Shown piece by piece: positions 44,698-53,599 of a stretch of DNA of 64,000 nucleotides; position 1 is the first letter of the stretch, and every line of letters begins with the position of its first letter. The notes beneath the pieces are model-generated. The model was not told the DNA's origin. It saw only the letters and a list, made by a program, of their open reading frames with translations, and did not search any database. The stretch comes from Bacillota bacterium. GTDB lineage: Bacteria > Bacillota > Bacilli > Desulfuribacillales > Desulfuribacillaceae. A program made the position numbers and the translations under genes. The stretch lies in assembly GCA_023388635.1 (NCBI GenBank), contig JAEWFW010000020.1, positions 1-64,000 of the forward strand. Direction: 5' to 3'.

Positions 44698-46338
44698 ATG
44701 CTGGGTACACGCTTTCGTAATATATACCGCTACCGCATGATCGCAAATGTATTGATCAAGCACGGCTTCGGATTCTTGTTCAACAAGAAAACCGACGACC
44801 AAGACACGAAAAACATTTCACGTGGTATGCGCCTGCGCCTCGCATGCGAAGAGTTGGGTCCTACATTTATCAAATTGGGGCAAATCGCCAGCACGCGACA
44901 CGATATCATTCCCGACGATATCCTTCATGAACTTGAGGCATTGCAAGACAGCATCTCACCGTTCCCCTTCTATCAAGTGCAAGAAATTATAGAAACAGAG
45001 CTTAGACAACCAATTTCTGAGCTCTTTTCGCATTTCGAACAACAGTCACTAGCAACTGCCTCGATCGGTCAAGTGCACAAAGCACAATTACATACGGGAG
45101 AATGGGTCGCTGTCAAAGTCCAGAGACCGCAGATTAGTGAGCTGATTGAAACCGATCTGGAAATTCTCTACGATTTGGCGCGGATTGCCGAAAAACGGAC
45201 AGAATGGGGACGGTATTACCATCTATACGATCTCGTCGAAGAATTCGCCCAATCAATGCGCAGTGAACTGAATTATCTGAAAGAAGCGCGTTATACAGAG
45301 CAAATCGGTGACAATCTCAAAAACACGCAGTACCCGATTCGAATACCAATGGTATTCTGGGAATTCACAACAAAACGCGTGCTGACGATGGAGTTTTTCG
45401 ACGGTACAAAACTGACCGGCGATATGCAGCGCATGGACAGTCAACTGACATCTGAGGCAATCGCCACCCATATAATCAAAGCAATCTTCCACATGATCTT
45501 GACCGACGGATTGTTCCATGCTGATCCCCACCCGGGCAACATTATGTTGCTCAACGACGACAAGATCGGCTTGCTTGATTTCGGTATGGTCGGCAAATTG
45601 TCAAAGCCGCTACAGAAAAATTTCATCAAGATCATCATCGGCTTGATGCGCAAAAACACAGGTACGATCGTCAATGCCATCGAAGAAATCGGCATCGTGC
45701 CCGATAGCGTCGATATGGATCTGTTTTACTACGATGTCGATTTGCTGCGCGACAAATATTACGAAATTCCCTTCAGCGAAGTATCGCTAGCAGAATCGAT
45801 TAAAGACCTCTTCTCTGTGGCACGTAAACACAAGATACTGATTCCTGCCGAGTTTTTGCTATTAGGCAAATCGTTGATCACATTGGAGGGTTTTGTCGAG
45901 ACACTCGCTCCAAAAATGAACATCGTGTCGATCGCCGAACCGATCGGCAAAAAATACTTAAAAGAACAGTACGCACCGGCTGCACTACTCGACGCGTTTG
46001 TTGAAGAAGCGAAAGAAGTTTCAGAAACGCTGCTGTCAATTCCCAAAATTGCAAAACAACTGTTACAGAATGCGAAAAACGGCAAAACCAATATCCAAAT
46101 TACGGTTCCCAAATTAGATATATTTCTGCAAAAATTAGATCGCATCAGTAATCGTTTAAGTTTTTCGATCATCATGCTGGCTTTCAGTATTATCATGGCA
46201 GCGCTGATTATCGGCGATTCCATCAATCGAAATCAAACGATTCTTTGGGAAGTCCCGGCAATTGAGATCGGTTTTGTGATTGCCGCCGCAATGTTTCTTT
46301 TGCTGATTATCTCGATCTTTCGTTCCGGTCGATTATAA
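44698..46338 (+). CDS. UbiB/ABC1 (AarF) family atypical kinase
   Basis: A 546-residue protein. The KxGQ motif in IKLGQIASTRHDIIP, the alanine-rich ATASIGQVHKAQL loop and VAVKVQRP lysine are family hallmarks. Two hydrophobic helices at the C-terminus anchor it in the membrane. Relatives support quinone or isoprenoid lipid metabolism, but no ubiquinone pathway is expected here. It begins six bases after the phasin-like gene, so the two are coupled. No strong ribosome site is visible at the ATG. Confidence 0.9.
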   Translation: MLGTRFRNIYRYRMIANVLIKHGFGFLFNKKTDDQDTKNISRGMRLRLACEELGPTFIKLGQIASTRHDIIPDDILHELEALQDSISPFPFYQVQEIIETELRQPISELFSHFEQQSLATASIGQVHKAQLHTGEWVAVKVQRPQISELIETDLEILYDLARIAEKRTEWGRYYHLYDLVEEFAQSMRSELNYLKEARYTEQIGDNLKNTQYPIRIPMVFWEFTTKRVLTMEFFDGTKLTGDMQRMDSQLTSEAIATHIIKAIFHMILTDGLFHADPHPGNIMLLNDDKIGLLDFGMVGKLSKPLQKNFIKIIIGLMRKNTGTIVNAIEEIGIVPDSVDMDLFYYDVDLLRDKYYEIPFSEVSLAESIKDLFSVARKHKILIPAEFLLLGKSLITLEGFVETLAPKMNIVSIAEPIGKKYLKEQYAPAALLDAFVEEAKEVSETLLSIPKIAKQLLQNAKNGKTNIQITVPKLDIFLQKLDRISNRLSFSIIMLAFSIIMAALIIGDSINRNQTILWEVPAIEIGFVIAAAMFLLLIISIFRSGRL

Positions 46339-46357
46339 AGTGCAACTAGGCTTCAAT

Positions 46358-46398
46358 AAAAAGGAGTTACGCTGTCCGATGACATTGTAACTCCTTTT
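46358..46398. terminator. Terminator between ubiB-like gene and ileS
   Basis: A perfect 12 bp stem AAAAGGAGTTAC/GTAACTCCTTTT with a 16-base loop. T-rich flanks on both strands suit both convergent genes. Confidence 0.88.
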
Positions 46399-46423
46399 GT
46401 AATATTGTATTTTGCGAAAATGC

Positions 46424-49183
46424 TTAAAAATATTTTATTTGTTCCGCACATCTCGAGCATAACGTCGGATGTTCCGGATCAGAACCGATGTCTGTAGTGA
46501 CAACCCAGCAGCGTTCACACTTTTCTCCCGGCGCTTGTGTCACGACGACTTTCAATCCTTTCACTTCCGCAGCATGTTCCGGAGCTGCCGCAGACGGATC
46601 ATGCAACGTAACTTTCGATACAATCAGCACTTTGTCGAGATCGTCCAGCGTTGACAGGACGTCGTATACATCTTGTTCAGGATACAAATCGACATTCGCA
46701 CCTAAAGAATGACCGATCACCTTATCTTTACGGGCGACTTCCAGTGGTTTTAAAATCTCTTCACGGATTTTGATCACCTTATCCCACTTATCTTCGATTT
46801 GTTGATCAAGATAACCCTGATCGACGGCAGGCATTGCTTCCATTTGCGGACTCAACAACTTATCGCCCGGAATGTATTTCCAAATCTCTTCCGCCGTATG
46901 GGATAATACCGGCGTAATCAATTTTACAAGTGCCAATAACACTTCATAAAGCACGGTCTGTGCTGCACGTCTCGACTGTGAATCCGGCGCGCTCGTATAC
47001 AGACGGTCTTTCAAAATATCGAGATAAAACGCACTCATATCTAACGTACAGAAATTGTGAATCGCATGGTAGACGATGTGGAAATCAAAACGATTATACG
47101 CCTCTGTTACACGCTCGATTAAGCGTTGCAAACGGACAAGTGCGTATTGATCAATTTCCTGCATATCCTCATACGCCACACGATGCTGTTGGTAATCAAA
47201 TCCATCGAGATTGCCCAACAAAAAGCGGAACGTGTTGCGAATCTTTCTATATACTTCAGCGATCTGCTGCAAAATGTTATCGGATATCCGAATGTCGGCA
47301 CGATATTCGGCAGACGACACCCATAATCTGAGGATATCTGCCCCCATTTTACCGGAAACCTCCAATGGATCGACGCCGTTTCCGAGCGATTTGGACATCT
47401 TCCGTCCTTCACCGTCAACGACCATCCCACATCCGATCACCGTCTTATACGGTGCCTGTCCGCGGGTAGCGACAGATGTCGACAATGAAGAGTTGAACCA
47501 TCCGCGGTATTGATCGGAACCTTCCAGATAAATATCGGTCGGCCAAGTTAAATCGTCACGAACATTTGCCACTGCCGCATGGCTGGAACCCGAATCAAAC
47601 CATACGTCCATAATGTCCTGTTCTTTGCGGAAATGCGTACCGCCGCAAGCACACGTATACCCTTCCGGCAAAAAGTCTTTCGCATCGCGAATCCACCAGC
47701 TTTGCGACCCTTCCTTGCGGAAAATATCCGATATAATCGCAATCGATTCATCATTGATAATTTCCTTGTTGCAATCTTCACAGTATAAAATTGGGATTGG
47801 AACACCCCATACACGTTGGCGGGAAATGCACCAGTCGCCACGGTCGGCGATCATGTTGTGCATTCTCTGCTCACCCCATGATGGAACCCACTGCACCTTC
47901 TTAATTTCCTCCAGTAACTGTTGGCGGAACCCGTCAATCGAAGCAAACCACTGTTTGGTCGCTCTGTACATGACCGTTCCTTTACATCTCCAGCAATGTG
48001 GGTATTGGTGCTGGATTTCTCCCTCTGCCAACAATGCCTCGGCATCTCTTAAAGCATCGATCACAAGTTTATTGCCTTTTGCATAATAAGCACCGGCAAA
48101 TTGCCCTGCTTCCTCCGTAAAATGCCCTTTATCGTCGATCGGCGCGAGGATATCAAGTCCGTATTTCAGCCCCATCGCGTAGTCCTCGACCCCGTGACCG
48201 GGAGCCGTATGGACACAACCCGTACCTTGATCGAGCGTCACATGGTCACCGAGCACCACAGGTGATGGTCTGTCAAACAGCGGGTGCTTTGTAACGATAT
48301 GCTCTAGTTCTGTACCTTTCCATGAACCTTCCAACGTATAAGACGCAAAATTAGCGACCTTAGCGACTGCCTCTGCCAACTCTTTAGCAACCAAATAGCG
48401 TTTACCCTCGGAATGAATCATCGTATATTCAAAATCAGGATGAACAGAAATCGCCAAGTTCGCCGGAATTGTCCAAGGCGTCGTAGTCCAGATGACGATA
48501 TAAGTGTCTTGTTCGCCCAGTATGCCCTTACCATCTGTAACAGGGAATGCGACATAGATCGACTGACTGACTTTATCGCGGTATTCGATTTCTGCTTCAG
48601 CCAGAGCCGTTTCGCAAGAAGGACACCAATAAACCGGCTTTTTCCCTTGGTAAATATAGCCCTTGTTCGCCATCGTGCCAAATACTTTAATTTGCTCCGC
48701 TTCATACTCCGGTTTCAATGTAATATACGGATCGTCCCAATCCCCGCGCACTCCTAAACGACGGAATTGTTGTTTTTGTTTATCAATAAACGATAACGCA
48801 TATTCCTCACACTTTTTCCGGAAGTCGGTGACGCTGATTTGATGGCGGTCAAGTTTCTCGCTTTTAATAATTGCATGTTCAATCGGCAATCCATGTGTAT
48901 CCCACCCGGGAACATATGGCGCGTCGTAACCTTGCATCGACTTGTATTTGACGATAATATCTTTAAGAATCTTGTTGAGTGCATGTCCTAAATGAATGTC
49001 TCCGTTCGCATAAGGCGGTCCGTCATGTAAGACAAATTTCGGTTTGCCCTTTTGCTGCTCCTGCACTTGTTTATAGATATCTACCTCATCCCACCAAGCC
49101 TGAATATCCGGTTCTTTTTGCGGCAAATTCCCGCGCATCGGAAACTCTGTTTGCGGCAAATTTAACATTTTACTGTAATCCAC
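46424..49183 (-). CDS. ileS: Isoleucyl-tRNA synthetase
   Basis: A 919-residue class I synthetase. The HIGH-type motif is PPYANGDIHLGHAL, the KMSKS motif is GRKMSKSLGN, and the C-terminal zinc finger has CERCW and CSRC pairs. The start is set at a GTG 8 bases after GGAGG; the open frame extends 24 codons further, but those lie over the ribosome site. Controlled by an isoleucine T-box immediately upstream. It follows divIVA, as in Bacillus. Confidence 0.97.
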   Translation of the reverse strand: MDYSKMLNLPQTEFPMRGNLPQKEPDIQAWWDEVDIYKQVQEQQKGKPKFVLHDGPPYANGDIHLGHALNKILKDIIVKYKSMQGYDAPYVPGWDTHGLPIEHAIIKSEKLDRHQISVTDFRKKCEEYALSFIDKQKQQFRRLGVRGDWDDPYITLKPEYEAEQIKVFGTMANKGYIYQGKKPVYWCPSCETALAEAEIEYRDKVSQSIYVAFPVTDGKGILGEQDTYIVIWTTTPWTIPANLAISVHPDFEYTMIHSEGKRYLVAKELAEAVAKVANFASYTLEGSWKGTELEHIVTKHPLFDRPSPVVLGDHVTLDQGTGCVHTAPGHGVEDYAMGLKYGLDILAPIDDKGHFTEEAGQFAGAYYAKGNKLVIDALRDAEALLAEGEIQHQYPHCWRCKGTVMYRATKQWFASIDGFRQQLLEEIKKVQWVPSWGEQRMHNMIADRGDWCISRQRVWGVPIPILYCEDCNKEIINDESIAIISDIFRKEGSQSWWIRDAKDFLPEGYTCACGGTHFRKEQDIMDVWFDSGSSHAAVANVRDDLTWPTDIYLEGSDQYRGWFNSSLSTSVATRGQAPYKTVIGCGMVVDGEGRKMSKSLGNGVDPLEVSGKMGADILRLWVSSAEYRADIRISDNILQQIAEVYRKIRNTFRFLLGNLDGFDYQQHRVAYEDMQEIDQYALVRLQRLIERVTEAYNRFDFHIVYHAIHNFCTLDMSAFYLDILKDRLYTSAPDSQSRRAAQTVLYEVLLALVKLITPVLSHTAEEIWKYIPGDKLLSPQMEAMPAVDQGYLDQQIEDKWDKVIKIREEILKPLEVARKDKVIGHSLGANVDLYPEQDVYDVLSTLDDLDKVLIVSKVTLHDPSAAAPEHAAEVKGLKVVVTQAPGEKCERCWVVTTDIGSDPEHPTLCSRCAEQIKYF

Positions 49184-49237
49184 TGCCATTCCCTCCATAT
49201 CCAAAATATACTTGCTCGTTTCAGCAAAAATACAACA

Positions 49238-49500
49238 TAAAAAAATCCCATCCACAAAGGGACGAGATTGACTCGCGGTACCACCCTAATACACAATCAG
49301 ATCATCTGACCGTTGTGCACTCTTACACCGATAACGCCGGCAAAACGTCTCTCTCTACTCTCGAAAATCGATTTCAAAAGAAAAATTATCAGGTGATTTC
49401 CACATATCCCGCTGTATCGGCTCTCACTGTCCCGACTCGCTGAACACATCAGTCATAATATGTGTACTTGTCCTGATATCATCAATCAATATAAATATTG
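49238..49500 (-). promoter_or_regulatory. Isoleucine T-box leader of ileS
   Basis: The minus strand has the conserved T-box AGGGTGGTACCGCG (49274-49287) and a terminator (AATCTCGTCC/GGATGGGATT plus T7, 49238-49269). A stem I region upstream places an ATC isoleucine codon at 49395-49397 as the specifier (GTGGAAATCACC). Uncharged tRNA-Ile would stabilise the antiterminator and switch on ileS. Confidence 0.95.
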
Positions 49501-49506
49501 CTTATT

Positions 49507-49536
49507 AGTATAATACATGTCCACCCTATAAGTCAA
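49507..49536 (-). promoter_or_regulatory. ileS promoter
   Basis: TTGACT (49531-49536), an 18-base spacer and TATACT (49507-49512) on the minus strand, just upstream of stem I of the T-box. Confidence 0.65.
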
Positions 49537-49537
49537 A

Positions 49538-50026
49538 TTACTCCATGTGTTCCCGGGATGCGGCGATTTCTTTCAATTCTTCCCAATCATCGCTGCTGAT
49601 CAATTCCAACTGTGCTTCGATCAACGAACGCAATCTCGCTCGGTACATTTTCGCCTGTTTTTTCAAATCTTCGACATCCATTGCAGCCTTATGGGCTTTC
49701 AACACCGATTCGTTGATGATACGGTCGGCATTTTTCTCGGCTTCACGTACGATCAGCTTTGCTTCTTTCTTCGCATTGCTGACCATATCTTCCGACGCTT
49801 CCTGAGCGACAACGATCGACTTTGTCAAATTCTCTTCTAATTTTGTATAATGGCTTGCACGCTCTTCCAAAGTGCGTATTTGATCTTGTAACGCTTTATT
49901 TTCTCTGATCATCCCTTCAAAATCTTTAATAATATGATCGAGAAATTCATTGACTTCATCAATGTCATATCCTCGTAATGACCTGCCAAATTCCTTATTG
50001 CTGATATCCAATGGTGTTAGTGCCAA
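49538..50026 (-). CDS. divIVA: Cell division initiation protein DivIVA
   Basis: A 162-residue coiled-coil protein marking negatively curved membrane at poles and septa. The N-terminal lipid-binding module LTPLDISNKEFGRSLRGYD and DEVNEFLD are diagnostic, followed by a long coiled coil. The start is TTG after GGAGGTG. It sits between ylmH and ileS in the conserved ylm cluster. Confidence 0.95.
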   Translation of the reverse strand: MALTPLDISNKEFGRSLRGYDIDEVNEFLDHIIKDFEGMIRENKALQDQIRTLEERASHYTKLEENLTKSIVVAQEASEDMVSNAKKEAKLIVREAEKNADRIINESVLKAHKAAMDVEDLKKQAKMYRARLRSLIEAQLELISSDDWEELKEIAASREHME

Positions 50027-50091
50027 ATGAAACACCTCCAAATTATGTATTATGCCTCTCCAATCATTCGACAAATAACGCTAAATTCCTG

Positions 50092-50868
50092 CTATAGGTA
50101 TTTTCCGATTTTCACCGGAATTCTGCCTTTTTTATTGGGAGCAGCGACTGCTAAAATTTTAATTCTCGTTGCGCCCTTCATAGAAATCACATCACCCATG
50201 CGGACATTCTGGTCAATATTTTCACAGACTCCCCAATTGTGTTTGACAAGTCCTTTTTTTATATACTCTGCCGCTTTACCCCTCGATAGATTATAAGCAA
50301 GTTTGACAATACTATCGAGACGCAAAGAAGAAACGGTGTTTTCAACGAGTGAAAATTGTTGTTCCATTTGGGGAAGCTGATCTTCCGTAACAAATTCGAC
50401 ATTCGCCGTATAGCGATTGACCTGATGCAAATGAATTCCCGTATACTCGGCAATCGCGGCATCAAGCGCCACATAGCAGATATCGTTGACAATCACCACA
50501 TCACCGAGCTTCTCGCGCTTGATTCCCTGTCCCAAAAGCGCTCCCAAATAATCGCCGTGGCGTAATGGTTTCTGGATACCTTGCACATGAATCGCAAGGG
50601 TGGCGACCCGGAACTCGTCCCAACCACATTCCCAATCGGCAGGCATAATCATCGCCCGTTTTCTTTCAGCTTCCGGAAATGCGCCATAGAAACAACATTG
50701 CAAATCATCCAATTGATTGCATATGTTCATGACAATCGTCTGTCTATATGGATCGAGAAAATCGGTAACTTTGACTATGCCCCTCTGCCGACAAATGTCG
50801 GCAATTTTTGCAACTTCACGGGCAAATTGTTGCTCATCTTTTCGATAATGAATATAGGTGGAATCCAT
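50092..50868 (-). CDS. ylmH: YlmH, S4-domain RNA-binding protein
   Basis: A 258-residue protein whose C-terminal S4 domain (VSSLRLDSIVKLAYNLSRGKAAEYI onward) binds structured RNA. The family has been linked to division and to rescue of stalled ribosomes in Firmicutes. The position between ylmG and divIVA is conserved. Confidence 0.92.
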   Translation of the reverse strand: MDSTYIHYRKDEQQFAREVAKIADICRQRGIVKVTDFLDPYRQTIVMNICNQLDDLQCCFYGAFPEAERKRAMIMPADWECGWDEFRVATLAIHVQGIQKPLRHGDYLGALLGQGIKREKLGDVVIVNDICYVALDAAIAEYTGIHLHQVNRYTANVEFVTEDQLPQMEQQFSLVENTVSSLRLDSIVKLAYNLSRGKAAEYIKKGLVKHNWGVCENIDQNVRMGDVISMKGATRIKILAVAAPNKKGRIPVKIGKYL

Positions 50869-50887
50869 AGATTAATCCATTTCCATC

Positions 50888-51178
50888 CTAGAGCAAGCCT
50901 AAGATTTGCAGCCCCCACTGCAAAATCGACATCGCTCCGACGCGCAAAAAGCTGTACACAATGAATGCGACGATCGGCGACAAATCAAGATACGCACCGC
51001 CCATAGAGATCGGCGGAATAAATCCGCGGAATAATGACAAATAAGGTTCCGATAACCGATAAATCGCTTCTCCAAAACCTGTATTATGTAAAGCAGGTAC
51101 CCATGATAAAAGAATTCTCGCAATCAAAATATACCAATATATTTCAAATAAAAAATCTGCCGCTCGTAAAATTAACAT
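50888..51178 (-). CDS. ylmG: YggT/YlmG family membrane protein
   Basis: A 96-residue protein with two membrane segments and the motifs ARILLSWVPAL and LFRGFIPPISMGGAYLDLSP, typical of YggT proteins implicated in membrane organisation at division. It lies directly upstream of ylmH. The sepF gene that normally precedes it is missing. Confidence 0.92.
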   Translation of the reverse strand: MLILRAADFLFEIYWYILIARILLSWVPALHNTGFGEAIYRLSEPYLSLFRGFIPPISMGGAYLDLSPIVAFIVYSFLRVGAMSILQWGLQILGLL

Positions 51179-51272
51179 GGCTTCACTCCTTGAATTAATG
51201 TACTAATAAAGCATACACAGTTACAGCGAAAAAATCAATCGCGAATGATCATCATTTTTGAAGTTAGTCAGG

Positions 51273-51962
51273 TTAAAAAAGTACACTCCCCAGACGGACA
51301 AGGGTTGCCCCTTCTTCCACAGCCACTGTGAAATCATTCGACATCCCCATCGATAGATGTTTCAGTTCAAAATTCGGCAAGTTCCGGGCGCTCAACTGCT
51401 CTTTCGCCATACGCAAACGGGCAAAGATATCACGCGTTTGCTCCGGATCCTCCACATGCGGTGCCATCGTCATCAGACCCTTAACTTTGATATGGTCAAA
51501 TTGACTGACTGTTTCCGCCAAGCTAACCAATTCCTTTTCTGCCACACCAAACTTCGTCGTCTCCCCGGAAATATTCACCTGTAACAGACATTCCACATAT
51601 TTGCCGAGTTTCACCGCTTGATTCTGGATCTCTTTCGCCAAGGATAGACGATCCAATGAATGAATCATCGCAAAATGCGGCAACACATATTTTACTTTAT
51701 TCGTTTGTAAATGACCGATAAAATGCCAGTGCACATCCGGATGCAAATTGCCGATCACTTCGATTTTCGGCAATGCGTGTTGGACGAGATTCTCGCCTAT
51801 ATTCACTATACCTGCATCAATACAAGCCTGCACTCCTTGGGCATCGGTATATTTCGTGACTCCGACGACGGTCACATCCTCTACGTTTCTACCGGATTTG
51901 CCACATGCCTCTGCGATCATTTGTTGGACTTTGCCGTAATTATCTGCTACTCGATTGCTCAT
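51273..51962 (-). CDS. ylmE: YggS/YlmE family PLP-binding protein
   Basis: A 229-residue PLP-homeostasis protein. VGVTKYTD carries the cofactor lysine, and LGENLVQ, HFIGHLQTNK and LKHLSMGMSNDF are family motifs. The ATG after AAAGGTGAT was chosen, 7 bases after the pgeF stop. Together with pgeF it is part of the ylm cluster downstream of sigG. Confidence 0.95.
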   Translation of the reverse strand: MSNRVADNYGKVQQMIAEACGKSGRNVEDVTVVGVTKYTDAQGVQACIDAGIVNIGENLVQHALPKIEVIGNLHPDVHWHFIGHLQTNKVKYVLPHFAMIHSLDRLSLAKEIQNQAVKLGKYVECLLQVNISGETTKFGVAEKELVSLAETVSQFDHIKVKGLMTMAPHVEDPEQTRDIFARLRMAKEQLSARNLPNFELKHLSMGMSNDFTVAVEEGATLVRLGSVLF

Positions 51963-51969
51963 ATTGTAA

Positions 51970-52788
51970 TCACCTTTCATTTTGCTGAAAAATTATTGCT
52001 GCCATTCTCCCGGTTTTTCCTTGCTCTCTGCGATACGAATAAAATTCCTGATCACAGACCGTACACTGTGGCATCGTATAAATTGATTCCGACGGCACTC
52101 CGCTTCTTACAAACAACAAGTGATTTGCCTTTTTCAAATTGAACAAAAATTTGCCGTCCGTTTTTGCGCACACCAGTTGACGCATTTCCCGCTCATCAAA
52201 CAATCTTTGAAATTCTGTGATGACCGTTTCATCGACTTCGAAACACTGCTCACAGATCGATGCGCCAATGACGACGCGTATATTCTCAGGATTCGATTGA
52301 TAACCTGTAAGAAAATTCTCTACCATTTTCCCAGCAATGTCGAGCACCGTTCCTCGCCATCCTGCATGTGCCACTCCGATGACGCGTTTTTGTTCATCCC
52401 ATACATACAAGGGGACGCAATCGGCATAAAAGGACATCAACGCCATATTGCTTTCCGAAGTTATCAAACCGTCAGTTCCGGAAATTGGCGGACTAAAACT
52501 TCCTTTGCCTGCGTCTGCTGCGGTGACAATGGCAATCTTGTCGCCATGCACTTGCTCTCCGATTACAGTTTGCTGTATATCCATGCCATACTGATTTAAT
52601 ATCAAACTGCGGTTTGTCAATACATGTTCCAAGTCGTCTCCCACATGGGAAGCGAGATTCAAACCGGTAAAAGGTGCTGCACTGACTCCCCCTTCGCGTG
52701 TCGTCATAATAAGACATACGTTGCCTGACGATGTAGGCTGCTGCATCTCGTACCACAACAAGCCCGACTGTTGTTTGCGTATCATCAT
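51970..52788 (-). CDS. pgeF: YlmD/PgeF, multicopper polyphenol oxidase-fold purine nucleoside enzyme
   Basis: A 272-residue member of the YfiH/RL5 family, whose members act on purine nucleosides and have peptidoglycan-editing phenotypes. Metal motifs are EQVHGDKI, FYADCVPLYVW and VAHAGWRGTV (His/Cys/His). The ATG follows CAGGAG. A relic of the structured repeat (copy C) lies 22 bases upstream of the start. Confidence 0.92.
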   Translation of the reverse strand: MMIRKQQSGLLWYEMQQPTSSGNVCLIMTTREGGVSAAPFTGLNLASHVGDDLEHVLTNRSLILNQYGMDIQQTVIGEQVHGDKIAIVTAADAGKGSFSPPISGTDGLITSESNMALMSFYADCVPLYVWDEQKRVIGVAHAGWRGTVLDIAGKMVENFLTGYQSNPENIRVVIGASICEQCFEVDETVITEFQRLFDEREMRQLVCAKTDGKFLFNLKKANHLLFVRSGVPSESIYTMPQCTVCDQEFYSYRREQGKTGRMAAIIFQQNER

Positions 52789-52810
52789 ATGCTGTCAACT
52801 CCTGAATTCG

Positions 52811-52843
52811 GTCTTACATGATCCGATGACTAACCCGCCCTAA
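52811..52843 (-). repeat. Structured intergenic repeat, copy C (partial relic)
   Basis: The plus-strand core ATCCGATGACTAACCCGCC matches copy B over about 23 of 26 bases, with one inserted C. Only the downstream half is recognisable and the pairing partner is absent. It lies between the ylmC terminator and pgeF. Confidence 0.5.
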
Positions 52844-52920
52844 TTCCACGTTTTTATCATCGTGCATCATTTCTATATTATTGTATAGCAACAATACCAA
52901 TTCGTAAATCCGCAGAAAAC

Positions 52921-52965
52921 ACAAAGGGATTTTGCACAAATAGTATTCGCACAAAATCCCTTTAT
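52921..52965 (-). terminator. Terminator after ylmC
   Basis: AAAGGGATTTTG pairs with CAAAATCCCTTT around a loop containing a further GTGC/GCAC pairing. The stem begins in the ylmC stop codon. The T-tract is moderate (TTTGTGTTTTC). Confidence 0.75.
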
Positions 52966-53267
52966 CTTTGACGGTAATACGGTCTCGTTTTATTCTGATC
53001 AATTTTGATCGTTTTTTCTTCCGCGTAATGTGAATCGTTGAGCTCTACAAGAATTACATCGGCACCGATCTTGCGAATTCGTTTCCAAGGGATAATAATG
53101 TCATTCCGATCACCAAACATCCCCAGAAAGCCGTTTCCCGTCGGTACGATAATCGATTTGATAAATCCTTCGTTCAAGTCGAGTTCAAAGTCGCTGATAA
53201 CTCCAAGTCGCCTGCCGTCAGTGATGTTAATGACGTCCTTTGACTGAAAATCTGATAAGTTAACCAT
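52962..53267 (-). CDS. ylmC: YlmC/YmxH family PRC-barrel protein
   Basis: A 101-residue PRC-barrel domain protein (LSDFQSKDVINITDGRRLGVISD, then IIPWKRIRKIG) of the sporulation-associated YlmC/YmxH family, function undefined. The ATG follows AGGGAGCTG. It is downstream of sigG as in Bacillus, here with a long gap that contains repeat copy B. Confidence 0.88.
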   Translation of the reverse strand: MVNLSDFQSKDVINITDGRRLGVISDFELDLNEGFIKSIIVPTGNGFLGMFGDRNDIIIPWKRIRKIGADVILVELNDSHYAEEKTIKIDQNKTRPYYRQR

Positions 53268-53305
53268 TGTATCAGCTCCCTACTATACAAAGCTACTTAA
53301 CAAAG

Positions 53306-53434
53306 CACTTATCCGATGACTAACCGCCACTAAAACAGGTATCGCTATGGAGTACATAAGTGCCGCTAAGTCCCTGGATAAGTGCGACTAAGATTCATAT
53401 GGAAAAACTCCATATGAATCAAGTCTTACTTTAT
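53306..53434 (-). repeat. Structured intergenic repeat, copy B (full form)
   Basis: On the minus strand hairpin 1 is GACT-GATTCATATGG/CCATATGAATC-AGTC. Hairpin 2 has outer stem GCACTTATCC/GGATAAGTGC. Inside it GACTTAGCGGCACT pairs with AGTGGCGGTTAGTC with three mismatches, and a TATG/CATA loop hairpin lies within. Copy A keeps the flanks and the pairing but not the inner sequence. Copy B occupies the gap between sigG and ylmC, ending 38 bases before the ylmC start. No reading frame or transposase is inside. The class of element is unknown. Confidence 0.8.
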
Positions 53435-53599
53435 AGTATATAGAGACTCTTATATGTTTATGCTTTTCCACCTGATTAATATACCAAATTTTTATAAATC
53501 AACGATCGCTATACTTTTATGTACATGCATACTACGCATTCTCATGTATTTGTGATGCATTTTTCATACATTCGTGATACCTCATATGTGCATGGTATT

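Noticed and set aside
52814..53002. 62-codon frame between ylmC and pgeF
   Set aside because: It runs across the ylmC terminator hairpin and the repeat relic, lacks a ribosome site and overlaps the ylmC end.
53435..53599. Possible small RNA or gene between sigG and repeat copy B
   Set aside because: Only AT-rich sequence with short imperfect inverted repeats; no ribosome site, no convincing promoter and no conserved motif.
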